Of a DNA stretch of 64,000 nt, positions 1-8,655 are shown piece by piece. Made by a program: the position numbers and the translations under genes. Within the stretch, counting starts at the first letter, position 1; each line of letters opens with the position of its first letter. Under the pieces are notes generated by a model. That model was not told the origin of the DNA. It did no database searches and saw only the letters and a list, made by a program, of their open reading frames with translations. Source of the stretch: Acidimicrobiia bacterium (GTDB taxonomy: Bacteria; Acidobacteriota; Terriglobia; Bryobacterales; Bryobacteraceae); the NCBI GenBank assembly GCA_016871315.1, contig VFZE01000022.1, positions 1 to 64,000 on the forward strand, written 5' to 3'.

Positions 1-127
1 CGTCCGGTGGTGGTATGGTTTTTGGCCGGTGCTCGGCGGCCTGCGGCCGCCTGCGCTCCGGCTGGTTGGATGGTTTTCAACCCCAGCGACTCTCATTGGA
101 TTTGGTACATACAATGGGGGCAGGTCA

Positions 128-2617
128 ATGAGCCTGCGCATTATTCTCCGTAACCTCTTGAAAACGCCCGTGATCACCTCTGTTGCCGTGCTCAGCTTGG
201 CCCTCGGACTGGGCGCCAACACCGCCATGTTCTCCCTGCTTCACCAGATCGTGCTGAGCGCTCTGCCCGTCGCCGATCCGGACAGGCTTGTGCTGCTATA
301 TGCGCCCGGGCCGCAGCAGGGTAGCATCTCCTCGGATGAAAGCGGCGGCGCCACTTTCTCCATGCCCACCTACCGCGGGATGGCACGGTCGCAAACGCCG
401 TTCACGGGGCTGGCCGCGGGCCGCTACGTCGATGGCGGCGTGGCATACAACAATGCCGCGCTGCGCAAGGGCATCCACCTTGTTTCCGGAAACTACTTCG
501 AGGTGCTGGGCGTCCGCGCTTCGATGGGCCGGCTGCTGGCCGCCTCCGACGACGTAACGCAAGGCAGTCATCCGGTGGCCGTACTCGGCTATCGCTACTG
601 GCAAAATGAGCTGGGCGGCGATCCGGGCGTACTGAACCGCACGGTGGTAGTGAATGGCTATCCGCTCACCATCGTGGGCGTGGCGGCCCACAACTTCCAT
701 AGCGACAAGCCAGGCACGGTGCCGTCCGTTTTCGCCCCGCTGTCGATGCGGGCTCAGATCATGCCCGGCCGCGACACCTCGAATGACCGCAGGGTGCACT
801 GGCTGCCGCTGATCGGGCGGTTGAAGAAGGGCGTAACGCTCGAGGAGGCGCAGAGCGCAATCCAGCCGGCCTACGCGGCGGAGAAGGAAGAAGAGATCCG
901 GGGACTGAAAGGCGCCGACGCGGCGCAGGTGGCGCGGTATCGCGCGAAGAAGATCGAGCTGAAGGAAGGCGCCTTCGGGCGCGGCGGCTTGCATACGGAG
1001 GCGCAAACGCCCGTGCTGCTGCTGCTGGGAATCACCGGCATGGTGCTCCTGATCGCTTGCGCCAACGTGGCGAACCTGTTGATGGCGCGCTCCGCCGCGC
1101 GCGCCCGCGAAATGGCCGTGCGCGTTGCGGTGGGCGCCAGCCGCAGGCAAATCCTCGGCCAGTTGCTGTCGGAAAGCCTCACGTTGTCGGCATTGGCGGG
1201 AGTGGCGGGAGTCGCGGTTGCTTGGGGCACCCTGGCCGTTCTGCAAGCAGCAGTTCCACCTGCGGCGGGGGTGATGATCGCAACCGATCTCGATCCCCTT
1301 GTGCTTGCCTTCTGCGCGGGGCTCACGCTAATTACCGGCGTCGCTTTCGGGTTGTTTCCGGCGCTTCAGGCATCACGGCCCGACCTCGTCAAAGGACTGA
1401 AGGACCAAGCCGGGCAGGCCTCCAGCACCGGAGCAGCGAACCGCATGCGGCAGGTCCTGGTCACGGGGCAAATGGGCGCTTCACTCGCCCTGCTGATCTC
1501 TGCTGGCATGTTCGCCAAAAGCCTCATGAAGCTGACCAGTGTGGATCTCGGCATCCGCACCGATCATCTGCTCACCTTCTCCGTGGACCCACAGATCAAC
1601 AAGTACAGCTCCGACCAAGCAAGGGCGTTCTATGAGCAATTGGAAGCACGGCTGCATGCCATACCCGGGGCACGGCTGGTAACGGCAGGCACCGTGCCGG
1701 CCATCGCCGGCGATAATTGGGGGCAACACATCCAGGTGGAGGGCTACACGCTGGCCGACGACCAGAACCACTCCTTCTACAACGTGGTGGCGCCAAGCTA
1801 CCATCGCACGATGGGAATCCCCCTCGTTGCGGGGCGCGAGATCACCGATCGCGACAACCAAGCCGGTCAGAAGGTTGTGGTGGTGAATGAAACCTTTGTG
1901 CGAAGGTTCTTTCCCCGAGAAACGGGCGGCGCTACCGAGGCGCTCGGCCGCCGCATCGGCTTGGGCGGCAAGCCGGATCATGTCATTGTCGGCGTCGTGA
2001 AAGACAGCAACTATTCCTCCATCAAGGAGGAGCCCCGGCCGGTCTTCTACCTGCCGTACCGGCAACAGGATACTCAGGCCGGCATGTACTTCTACGTGCG
2101 AACCGCGGTGGAGCCGGAGGGGCTGATTGCGCAAGTGAGGCGTGAAGTGGCTTCGATGGATGCCAACCTGCCGATCAGCGAGTTGAAGACGATGCAGGCG
2201 CAGATCAACGAGAACATCTTTGAAGAGCGGCTGATGACCGCCAATCTGGCGGCCTTCGCCGCCCTGGCGACGCTGCTGGCCGCCATCGGGCTGTACGGCG
2301 TTCTGGCATACAGCGTGGCTCGCCGGACTCGCGAGATCGGCATCCGCATGGCGCTGGGCGCCGCGGCGGGCCGCATCCGCAAACTCGTGATGGGCGAGGT
2401 GGCCTGGATGCTCGCCATCGGCGGCGGCGGCGGAGCGGCGGCGGCATGGGGGCTGACGCGGGTAGCGGGACGGCTGCTGTACGGCGTCCAGGGCCCGGAT
2501 CCGGCGGTCTACGGCGGGGCCGCTGCATTGATCGTGCTGGTGGCGCTGGTTGCGGCCTACGTACCGGCGCGGCGGGCCAGCCGCGTGGATCCTCTCCGCG
2601 CCTTGCGCTACGAGTAG
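128..2617 (+). CDS. ADOP-family MacB/FtsX-type ABC transporter permease
   Basis: An 829-aa inner-membrane permease. It has two FtsX-like units, each with a periplasmic MacB-type core domain: an N-terminal membrane helix near residues 13-35, a large soluble region, a central block of helices containing VAVRVAVGASRRQ, a second soluble region, and a C-terminal helical block with REIGIRMALGAAAGR. It ends in the family-typical VDPLRALRYE. Length and the duplicated plan match the acidobacterial ADOP (acidobacterial duplicated orphan permease) family, usually 800-900 aa. These lack an adjacent ATPase gene, and none is present here. The ATG at 128 is chosen because GGGGG at 116-120 sits about 7 nt upstream; a longer frame from 29 would add a non-signal-like extension. 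The substrate is unknown; macrolide or lipoprotein-type export is only a family-level guess. Confidence 0.9.
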   Translation: MSLRIILRNLLKTPVITSVAVLSLALGLGANTAMFSLLHQIVLSALPVADPDRLVLLYAPGPQQGSISSDESGGATFSMPTYRGMARSQTPFTGLAAGRYVDGGVAYNNAALRKGIHLVSGNYFEVLGVRASMGRLLAASDDVTQGSHPVAVLGYRYWQNELGGDPGVLNRTVVVNGYPLTIVGVAAHNFHSDKPGTVPSVFAPLSMRAQIMPGRDTSNDRRVHWLPLIGRLKKGVTLEEAQSAIQPAYAAEKEEEIRGLKGADAAQVARYRAKKIELKEGAFGRGGLHTEAQTPVLLLLGITGMVLLIACANVANLLMARSAARAREMAVRVAVGASRRQILGQLLSESLTLSALAGVAGVAVAWGTLAVLQAAVPPAAGVMIATDLDPLVLAFCAGLTLITGVAFGLFPALQASRPDLVKGLKDQAGQASSTGAANRMRQVLVTGQMGASLALLISAGMFAKSLMKLTSVDLGIRTDHLLTFSVDPQINKYSSDQARAFYEQLEARLHAIPGARLVTAGTVPAIAGDNWGQHIQVEGYTLADDQNHSFYNVVAPSYHRTMGIPLVAGREITDRDNQAGQKVVVVNETFVRRFFPRETGGATEALGRRIGLGGKPDHVIVGVVKDSNYSSIKEEPRPVFYLPYRQQDTQAGMYFYVRTAVEPEGLIAQVRREVASMDANLPISELKTMQAQINENIFEERLMTANLAAFAALATLLAAIGLYGVLAYSVARRTREIGIRMALGAAAGRIRKLVMGEVAWMLAIGGGGGAAAAWGLTRVAGRLLYGVQGPDPAVYGGAAALIVLVALVAAYVPARRASRVDPLRALRYE

Positions 2618-2668
2618 CCGCCGTTTCCACTCTGCAACGGATGTATCGTAAACAGGAGTGTGTCCGTT

Positions 2669-3757
2669 ATGCAGACCAGGAACCGATTAAGGGAATGCCG
2701 CGAGCGGCGCGGCATCAGCGCGGCGGCGCTGGCGCGGGAGGCGGGCGTGAGCCGGCAGACAATTTACGCCATGGAGGCCGGCTCATACGTGCCCAACACC
2801 ACCGTGGCTCTGGAGCTTGCGCGCGCGCTGGAGGCTAGCGTCGAGGAACTGTTCTGGCTGGAAGGGGAGGCTGCGGCGCCCCAGATGGAGCAGGCCCGGC
2901 TGCTTGAGCACGGTCAGGGCAGCGCACCAGGACAGTCCGTGCAGCTATGCCGTGTTGGAAAACAGCTCATCGCCGTTCCGGTGTCGCCGCATCCGGTCTA
3001 CTTGCCTCCGGCCGATGCGGTGCTCGTGAAGGTGCGGGCGGGTTCGGCCCATGTCCGGACGTTTGGAGCCGCCGCCGCGGCGGAGCGGCGCGTATTGGTG
3101 GCCGGATGCGACCCGGGAATCTCCGTGCTTGCCCGCCATCTGTTGGAGACAGGCGGCGTAGAACTGATCGCCGCGCCAGGTTCCAGCCGTCAGGCTCTTC
3201 AGTGGCTCAAGGAAGGCCTGGTGCATGCCGCCGGGACCCATTTGGAAGACAACGACGCCGCCGTGGCGCGGCTGATGCGTGGCTTGGGATACAGCATGGT
3301 GACGCTGGGCAGCTGGGAACAAGGCCTTCTCACGGCGCCCCGCAATCCCAAGAAGATTTACACCATGAAGGATCTCAGAAGGGCCGATGTGCGGCTGATC
3401 AACCGCGAACCGGGGGCCGGAAGCCGCGATCTGCTGGAGCGCCTCTTGAGGGAGGCGAAGCTCTCCCCGGAGAGAGTGCGCGGCTGGAACGATATCGCCT
3501 ATGGCCATCTCCCCGCGGCTTGGAAGGTGGCCCTGGGAGAGGCCGACTGTTGCGTCGCGACCCGTTCGGCCGCTATCGCCTTCGGGCTCCACTTTATGCC
3601 TCTGGCCGTCGAGCGTTACGACCTGGTCATGCGCCGCAAGCAGGAGCGCCATGCCGGAGTCAAGGCCCTACTGGCGAGCCTGGAGGAGGCAAGCCTGCGG
3701 CGGAAGCTGGAGGCGCTGGCCGGATACGATACCCGTGAGACAGGCGCCATGAGATAA
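2669..3757 (+). CDS. HTH (XRE-type) regulator fused to periplasmic-binding-like domain
   Basis: A 362-aa one-component regulator. Residues about 4-65 form an XRE-type helix-turn-helix (REAGVSRQTIYAMEAG is the recognition region). Residues about 135-350 resemble the PBP-like domain of PF12727, with the characteristic NREPGAGSRDLLERLL and EADCCVATRSAA segments. Relatives with this plan are often annotated as molybdate-responsive, but no molybdate transport or cofactor genes are nearby, so the ligand is unknown. The ATG at 2669 has AGGAG (2654-2658) at 10 nt. A GTG at 2660 is in frame but too close to that site. The following receptor gene begins 13 nt after the stop and may be co-transcribed. 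Confidence 0.85.
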   Translation: MQTRNRLRECRERRGISAAALAREAGVSRQTIYAMEAGSYVPNTTVALELARALEASVEELFWLEGEAAAPQMEQARLLEHGQGSAPGQSVQLCRVGKQLIAVPVSPHPVYLPPADAVLVKVRAGSAHVRTFGAAAAAERRVLVAGCDPGISVLARHLLETGGVELIAAPGSSRQALQWLKEGLVHAAGTHLEDNDAAVARLMRGLGYSMVTLGSWEQGLLTAPRNPKKIYTMKDLRRADVRLINREPGAGSRDLLERLLREAKLSPERVRGWNDIAYGHLPAAWKVALGEADCCVATRSAAIAFGLHFMPLAVERYDLVMRRKQERHAGVKALLASLEEASLRRKLEALAGYDTRETGAMR

Positions 3758-3770
3758 TCTCTGCAAGACA

Positions 3771-6700
3771 ATGTCTTGCACACTTGTCATCTGCCTGCAC
3801 CTCGCCGCGGCGCTGCTGCCGGCGCAGGTATCCGGCATCGTCGTGGATCCGGCGGGCCTCGCCGTTTCCGGCGCCTCCGTGGAGCTGCACAATCAGGCTA
3901 CCGGCCTGATCCGCCGCACCCAAACCGGCCCCGGAGGCGAATATCATTTCCTGGCCGTCCCGCCTGGACCGTACTCGTTGCAGGCAGCCATGACGGGCTT
4001 CGCCCCGCTGACGCGCGAAGGGCTGGCCGTCCACTTGGGGCAAGCGGTGCGTGTGGATCTCCGACTGCCGCTCGGTACGCAAGACCACAGCGTAGTCGTG
4101 CACGCCGATGTGCCTCTGCTCGAATCGAGCCGCGGCACGGTAAGCTTTTCCCTTCACCACAGGAAGCTCTCCACGCTGCCGCTTGACGGAAGGAACTTCG
4201 TGCCCCTAGTCGCCCTCTCGCCTGGTGTGAATCTTCCTCCGGGCAGCGCATTTCCCCGCATCAACGGTAGCCGTCCCCGGACCAGCGAACACCTCTACGA
4301 CGGCATCAGTGTGCTGCAGCCGGAGCCTGGCCAGGTTGCTTATTACCCGGTGATCGACGCGATGGAGGAGTTCCGCGTCGAGACCAACAGCTATTCGGCC
4401 GAATACGGCCGGTCAAACGGCGGCATCATCCTGGTCAGCCACAAGTCCGGCGGCAACCAGTGGCGCGGATCGCTGTTCGAGTTTTTCCGCCATGAAACAC
4501 TGAACGCCCGCAATCTCTTCGCACAGCAAGGCAGCAAACCAGTCTTCCGTAGAAACCAGTACGGGGCTGCCGCCGGAGGCCCCATCCGGCGCGATCGGGC
4601 CTTTCTGTTCGGGGAATGGCAGGCAACGCGCCAGCGAACCGGAGTGGTCCGCACTTCCACGGTTCCGCTGCAAGCCGAGCGTGAAGGGCTCTTTGCCGTT
4701 CCCGTATTCGACCCGTCCACGGCGCGCCGGGATCCGTTTCCCGGCAACTGGATTCCCGCCCACCGCGTCGATGCGGCAGCACGCATCGGGCTCGCTCGTT
4801 ACCCCCTTCCGAACCTCCCTGGCGCCGCAAACAATTTCCGCCGCGTGGGCAAGGAGACCGTCGATCAGGATCAGTTCGGGCTGCGCGTCGACCATTACCT
4901 CAGCAGTGCCCAGCGCTTGTTCGCCCGTTGGACCCGATTGCGGGACCAGACGCGTCCCGTCGCACCGCTTCCGGACGGAAGCGGCGAAATCCCCTCCGGT
5001 GTGACGGGCCACACCTGGACCCGGGGAGGTACCATCATGGCCGATCATAGCTGGACTCTTTCTCCATCTTGGGTGAATCAGGTTCGCCTGGGCCAAACTT
5101 GGCGCGGTTTCGACCGGGAATCCCTGCGCACCGGAGGCAGTGCTTCGGAATTGTCCGGTGTGCGCGGCCTGCCTCCCAATGCGTTCGGCGACGTGCTACC
5201 CACCTACGACATCGCCGGGCTGGAGTGGATCGGGCCTCCTCCGAATGCCAATGCACGATTCACTACGCGCGTGACCCAGGTGGTGGAACAGGTGGCCTGG
5301 GTACGCGGCGGCCATAGCCGCAAAGCGGGTGCGGATCTGCGCTGGCAGGGCATGGACGCGCTCCAGCCGGCAAGCCCCACCGGCCTGTTCCGCTTTAGCG
5401 GCACTCTGACGGGCCGCGTATCGGCGGATGGCGCCCCCGTGGCCGGAACCGGAAACAGCCTGGCCTCGTTTCTTCTGGGCCAGGTGGAGGGTTTCCAAAT
5501 CGACCTCCAGGATGAAGTATTGAAACCCCGCGCCTCGGCGGCCGAGTTTTACTTGCAAGACGACTGGCGCGTGAACGCGCGGCTCAGTTTGAACCTGGGC
5601 ATGCGATACACCCTCAATTTCCCTTCCACGGTGGAAGACGCACGATCAGCGGTCTTTGATCTGCACGAGGAGCGTTTGCGCTTCGGTGGCGCCGCCCGTG
5701 CGCTCCGGAAGGATAATCTGGGGCCCCGCGCCGGTCTTGCCTGGACGCCAGCGCCGGGCCTAGCTCTACGCGCCGGTTACGGAGTGACTTGGTTTGAACA
5801 GAGCGGCATTACCACCCCTTTCACCACGCCTTTGTTTCCCTTTGTACGAACCCTTACACAGCTTTCGCTCGATAATTTGACACCGGCCTTCCATCTCTCG
5901 GCGGGGCAGGCCGTGTCACCGGGCTTGCCCGGTCCAGATGCCGGGCTGGGCCAAGGCGTCTTCGCGGTTCAGCGCGAACAGAACAGCGGATACGCCCAAC
6001 AATGGAACCTCTCCATACAAAAGACCCGCGGGAAAAGTTCGCTATGGGAAGCCGGCTACCTCGGCTCAAAGCTCACCAATCTCGGCGTGCCGGACGTGAA
6101 CCTGAATCAACTGCGGGTGGAGCAACTTGCCGGCGGCGTTGGACTCACGCGAGCCGTCCCCAATCCCTATTTCGGGCTGATCCCGGCAGGCTCCTCGCTG
6201 GCCGGCCCAACATGGGCCGCACAGCAGTTGCTTCGTCCATATCCCCGCTTCACCACGGTCGCTCTTTATAGAAACAACGTCGGCCACTCCAGCTATCATT
6301 CTCTCCAGGCTCGCTGGCTGCGGCGCCATTCCAGCGGATTGAGTTTCAGCCTCGCCTATACCTTCTCCAAGCTCATCGACGATGCCGGAGCGGTCTTCGA
6401 TGCGGCGCTGCTGACGGGGCCGGCCGCCACCTTCCAGGCCGCAGACAGCCACAACCGGCGGCTGGAGAAGGATGCCTCCACCGGCGACATGCGGCACGTC
6501 TTCTCCAGCGGATTCGTCTTCGACCTGCCGCCACGGCCGCGTTGGAAGGGCTGGCAAGTGGCCGGACTGGCTCGCGCGCAATCCGGGCGGCCGCTCACCA
6601 TCAGTCAGATACCCCATCTGAACGGTTTCGCCGGCTTCGGCATGCAGCGGCCTGATCGTCTCCGTGATCCTCGGCTTCCTGAAGGCCGCGGCGTGGACCG

Positions 6701-6986
6701 CTGGTTTGACGTGGCCGCTTTCCAACCCGCCGGTTCCTTTAGCCTGGGCTCGAGCTCGCGCAACCCTGTCCGAGGCCCCGGATATGTGGCCATCGACCTC
6801 ATGGTCTCCCGCACCTGGAAGCCCACGGAGCACCTGCGCGCGGAGCTTCGCATGGAGGCCTTCAACCTCTCCAACACACCGCCGCTGGCCAATCCGAACG
6901 CCAGCCTTGGCACTCCGGCTTTCGGCTCCATTCGCGCCGGTCTAGACGGACGGGTCTTCGAGATTGTCGGCAAGCTTCATTTTTGA
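3771..6986 (+). CDS. Oar-like TonB-dependent receptor with carboxypeptidase-regulatory domain
   Basis: A 1071-aa predicted outer-membrane protein. It has a short signal peptide (about residues 1-19) and a carboxypeptidase-regulatory-like beta-sandwich (about 20-100, with GIVVDPAGLAVSGASVEL and GEYHFLAVPPGPYSL). A plug-like region (about 110-220, with LPLDGRNFVPLVALSPGV) precedes a long beta-barrel with aromatic-rich strands, ending in phenylalanine (EIVGKLHF), as barrel proteins do. This is the plan of the Oar-like receptors that are expanded in Acidobacteria. The transported substrate, if any, cannot be read from sequence. No strong ribosome site precedes the ATG, but the frame begins here with a good signal peptide. 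It follows the HTH-PBP regulator by 13 nt, so that regulator could control it. Confidence 0.88.
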   Translation: MSCTLVICLHLAAALLPAQVSGIVVDPAGLAVSGASVELHNQATGLIRRTQTGPGGEYHFLAVPPGPYSLQAAMTGFAPLTREGLAVHLGQAVRVDLRLPLGTQDHSVVVHADVPLLESSRGTVSFSLHHRKLSTLPLDGRNFVPLVALSPGVNLPPGSAFPRINGSRPRTSEHLYDGISVLQPEPGQVAYYPVIDAMEEFRVETNSYSAEYGRSNGGIILVSHKSGGNQWRGSLFEFFRHETLNARNLFAQQGSKPVFRRNQYGAAAGGPIRRDRAFLFGEWQATRQRTGVVRTSTVPLQAEREGLFAVPVFDPSTARRDPFPGNWIPAHRVDAAARIGLARYPLPNLPGAANNFRRVGKETVDQDQFGLRVDHYLSSAQRLFARWTRLRDQTRPVAPLPDGSGEIPSGVTGHTWTRGGTIMADHSWTLSPSWVNQVRLGQTWRGFDRESLRTGGSASELSGVRGLPPNAFGDVLPTYDIAGLEWIGPPPNANARFTTRVTQVVEQVAWVRGGHSRKAGADLRWQGMDALQPASPTGLFRFSGTLTGRVSADGAPVAGTGNSLASFLLGQVEGFQIDLQDEVLKPRASAAEFYLQDDWRVNARLSLNLGMRYTLNFPSTVEDARSAVFDLHEERLRFGGAARALRKDNLGPRAGLAWTPAPGLALRAGYGVTWFEQSGITTPFTTPLFPFVRTLTQLSLDNLTPAFHLSAGQAVSPGLPGPDAGLGQGVFAVQREQNSGYAQQWNLSIQKTRGKSSLWEAGYLGSKLTNLGVPDVNLNQLRVEQLAGGVGLTRAVPNPYFGLIPAGSSLAGPTWAAQQLLRPYPRFTTVALYRNNVGHSSYHSLQARWLRRHSSGLSFSLAYTFSKLIDDAGAVFDAALLTGPAATFQAADSHNRRLEKDASTGDMRHVFSSGFVFDLPPRPRWKGWQVAGLARAQSGRPLTISQIPHLNGFAGFGMQRPDRLRDPRLPEGRGVDRWFDVAAFQPAGSFSLGSSSRNPVRGPGYVAIDLMVSRTWKPTEHLRAELRMEAFNLSNTPPLANPNASLGTPAFGSIRAGLDGRVFEIVGKLHF

Positions 6987-7034
6987 ACCCCCGCTCACCT
7001 TTGCCGCGCTGTCGCGTCGGAATAGAATAGAAGT

Positions 7035-7871
7035 ATGCGCTATTTAGGCTGGGCTTTGTGTGTTTCCTCCTTGGCCGGCCCCGTCTTCGGACAAGGCTTC
7101 AAGCTGTTCGAGAAAGCCCCGCCACATGTGGACAAGGCCCTCCGCGACCGCATCGCGCATTTCTACCAGTCGCACGTCGACGGCAAGTTCCGGCTGGCCG
7201 ATGAGGCAGTCCATGAAGACAGCAAGGACGTTTTCTTCGGCGCCGAGAAGACCAGGTTCAGGAGCTACAAAATCGTCAGCATCCAATACGAAGACAACTT
7301 CACCAAAGCCAAGGTCGTGGTCGAGTGCGACATGGACTTCTTCATGCCCGGCATCGGGACCACCGTTGTGCATCGCCCCATCTCCTCCCTATGGAAGCAG
7401 GAGGAAAGCCAGTGGTGGTGGTACGTAATCCCCTATGATCCAAAGGTGGGCCGGGAAACTCCCTTCGGCCACATGAAGGAGACTGCCGGTGGCTCCGGAC
7501 CGCCCCCTGGTGATTTGATGAGTATGCTCAACGCCGCGCCCAAGGGCCCAGAGCTGCAAAAAAGAGTCTCCGCCGACAAGGAGAGCATCGACTTGAGCAG
7601 CACAGAACCCTCCTCCGGCGAGATCTTAATCACCAACCGCTTCGACGGTCCTGTCAATTTGGAGCTTCACGCGCCGGAATACCTAGGGCTTGAGGTGAAA
7701 CTGGATAAGACCAAGCTGGGAGTAGGAGAGCATGCGAAGCTGACGGCTCGCTACACCCCGCACAACCAGGCCTGGAAACCGGAAATGGACGCCTTGGTCA
7801 GAGTTGAACCCCTTGGCGCCGTCATTCCCGTGAAGATTCGCTTCCAGTTGCCCCCAGCCCCCAAGCCCTAA
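7035..7871 (+). CDS. secreted protein of unknown function
   Basis: A 278-aa protein with a signal peptide (about residues 1-19, ending VFG before QGFK). The first half (about 20-150) has the alternating pattern of a small alpha/beta domain, with a WWWYVIPYDP segment. The second half (about 185-275) looks like an immunoglobulin-like beta-sandwich (SGEILITNRFDGPVNLEL; AKLTARYTPHN). I do not recognise a family with a known activity. It lies 48 nt after the Oar-like receptor and 56 nt before the next gene, on the same strand. Confidence 0.7.
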   Translation: MRYLGWALCVSSLAGPVFGQGFKLFEKAPPHVDKALRDRIAHFYQSHVDGKFRLADEAVHEDSKDVFFGAEKTRFRSYKIVSIQYEDNFTKAKVVVECDMDFFMPGIGTTVVHRPISSLWKQEESQWWWYVIPYDPKVGRETPFGHMKETAGGSGPPPGDLMSMLNAAPKGPELQKRVSADKESIDLSSTEPSSGEILITNRFDGPVNLELHAPEYLGLEVKLDKTKLGVGEHAKLTARYTPHNQAWKPEMDALVRVEPLGAVIPVKIRFQLPPAPKP

Positions 7872-7927
7872 CCCCAACCCAATTGGCTCTCCACTTGCCT
7901 CCATTACAGCAGGAGGCAGTACACAAC

Positions 7928-8596
7928 ATGTTCAGTTTGGCGGATGTGATGCGGGGAACGCACACGAACGGGGCAGCCGGCGGCGGATCAGGCCAAGCCG
8001 CCCGCCCCTCGCAAGCCGTTGATCCTGCATATGGATTCGGCGATCAACTTTCTCAGGCCATTTCGAATTCCCTGGCATCGCTCGGAATTCCAACCGGCCA
8101 ACTCAAAGTCGACGTGAAGGAAGCAGCCGGACAGAATCCTGGCGCCGGCTCCATGATGCGGCAATTTGTCGTCACGGTTAGCCCGTCCACTCCGTCATTG
8201 GATTCCGGTCAATCCTCCGCGCTCGCCAACATCCCGCCCGGACTGTTTGTCGGCGAGAGCGGGAAGCTGAGACCGCACCGTGCATCCGATTTCGCCCCGG
8301 ACACGATTGACCGGCTTCCTGCTATCCCTTCCAACAACCTCTCGGTGAACGATCTGGAGAACCCCGTTCCTGAGCTGGTCTCCATCCTGCAAGGCATGGG
8401 CGTGGACACGTCGCGCATGACGTTCGAGCTATACGACGACATCGTGGATAATCTTGGCGGACGTTACACTAACCACTACATCCGTACCGACCTGGGCAAC
8501 GGCATTCAGCAGGACTATTCCGTCGAGTGGACGCTACGCAACCCCAAGGTGACAGCTGTGGATATCGCCAGCCTCCTCAAACTCAAGCAGACCTGA
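7928..8596 (+). CDS. hypothetical protein, 222 aa
   Basis: The ATG at 7928 is preceded by a clear AGGAGG (7911-7916, 11 nt spacing), which decides it over the in-frame TTG at 7883. There is no signal peptide or membrane segment. The N-terminal third is low-complexity, rich in Gly, Ala, Gln and Ser. The rest contains a compact conserved-looking part (residues about 120-220: NPVPELVSILQGMGVD and GGRYTNHYIRTDLGNGIQQ). The function is unknown. A perfect hairpin at 8605-8630 follows the stop directly. Confidence 0.65.
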   Translation: MFSLADVMRGTHTNGAAGGGSGQAARPSQAVDPAYGFGDQLSQAISNSLASLGIPTGQLKVDVKEAAGQNPGAGSMMRQFVVTVSPSTPSLDSGQSSALANIPPGLFVGESGKLRPHRASDFAPDTIDRLPAIPSNNLSVNDLENPVPELVSILQGMGVDTSRMTFELYDDIVDNLGGRYTNHYIRTDLGNGIQQDYSVEWTLRNPKVTAVDIASLLKLKQT

Positions 8597-8604
8597 AGAA
8601 ATGG

Positions 8605-8630
8605 AGGTGGTCCCGGAATCGGGACCACCT
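8605..8630. terminator. hairpin between convergent genes (putative bidirectional terminator)
   Basis: A perfect 11-bp inverted repeat (AGGTGGTCCCG and its complement) with a 4-nt GAAT loop sits between the stop at 8596 (+) and the stop at 8656 (-). Position and symmetry suit a shared terminator, although neither strand has a long T run after the stem. Confidence 0.6.
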
Positions 8631-8655
8631 CAAGTTGAGCTTGCTGATTGCCGCC

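Noticed and set aside
1-127. Possible upstream gene end
   Set aside because: No frame with recognisable sense. Only the leader of the ADOP permease gene is supported here.
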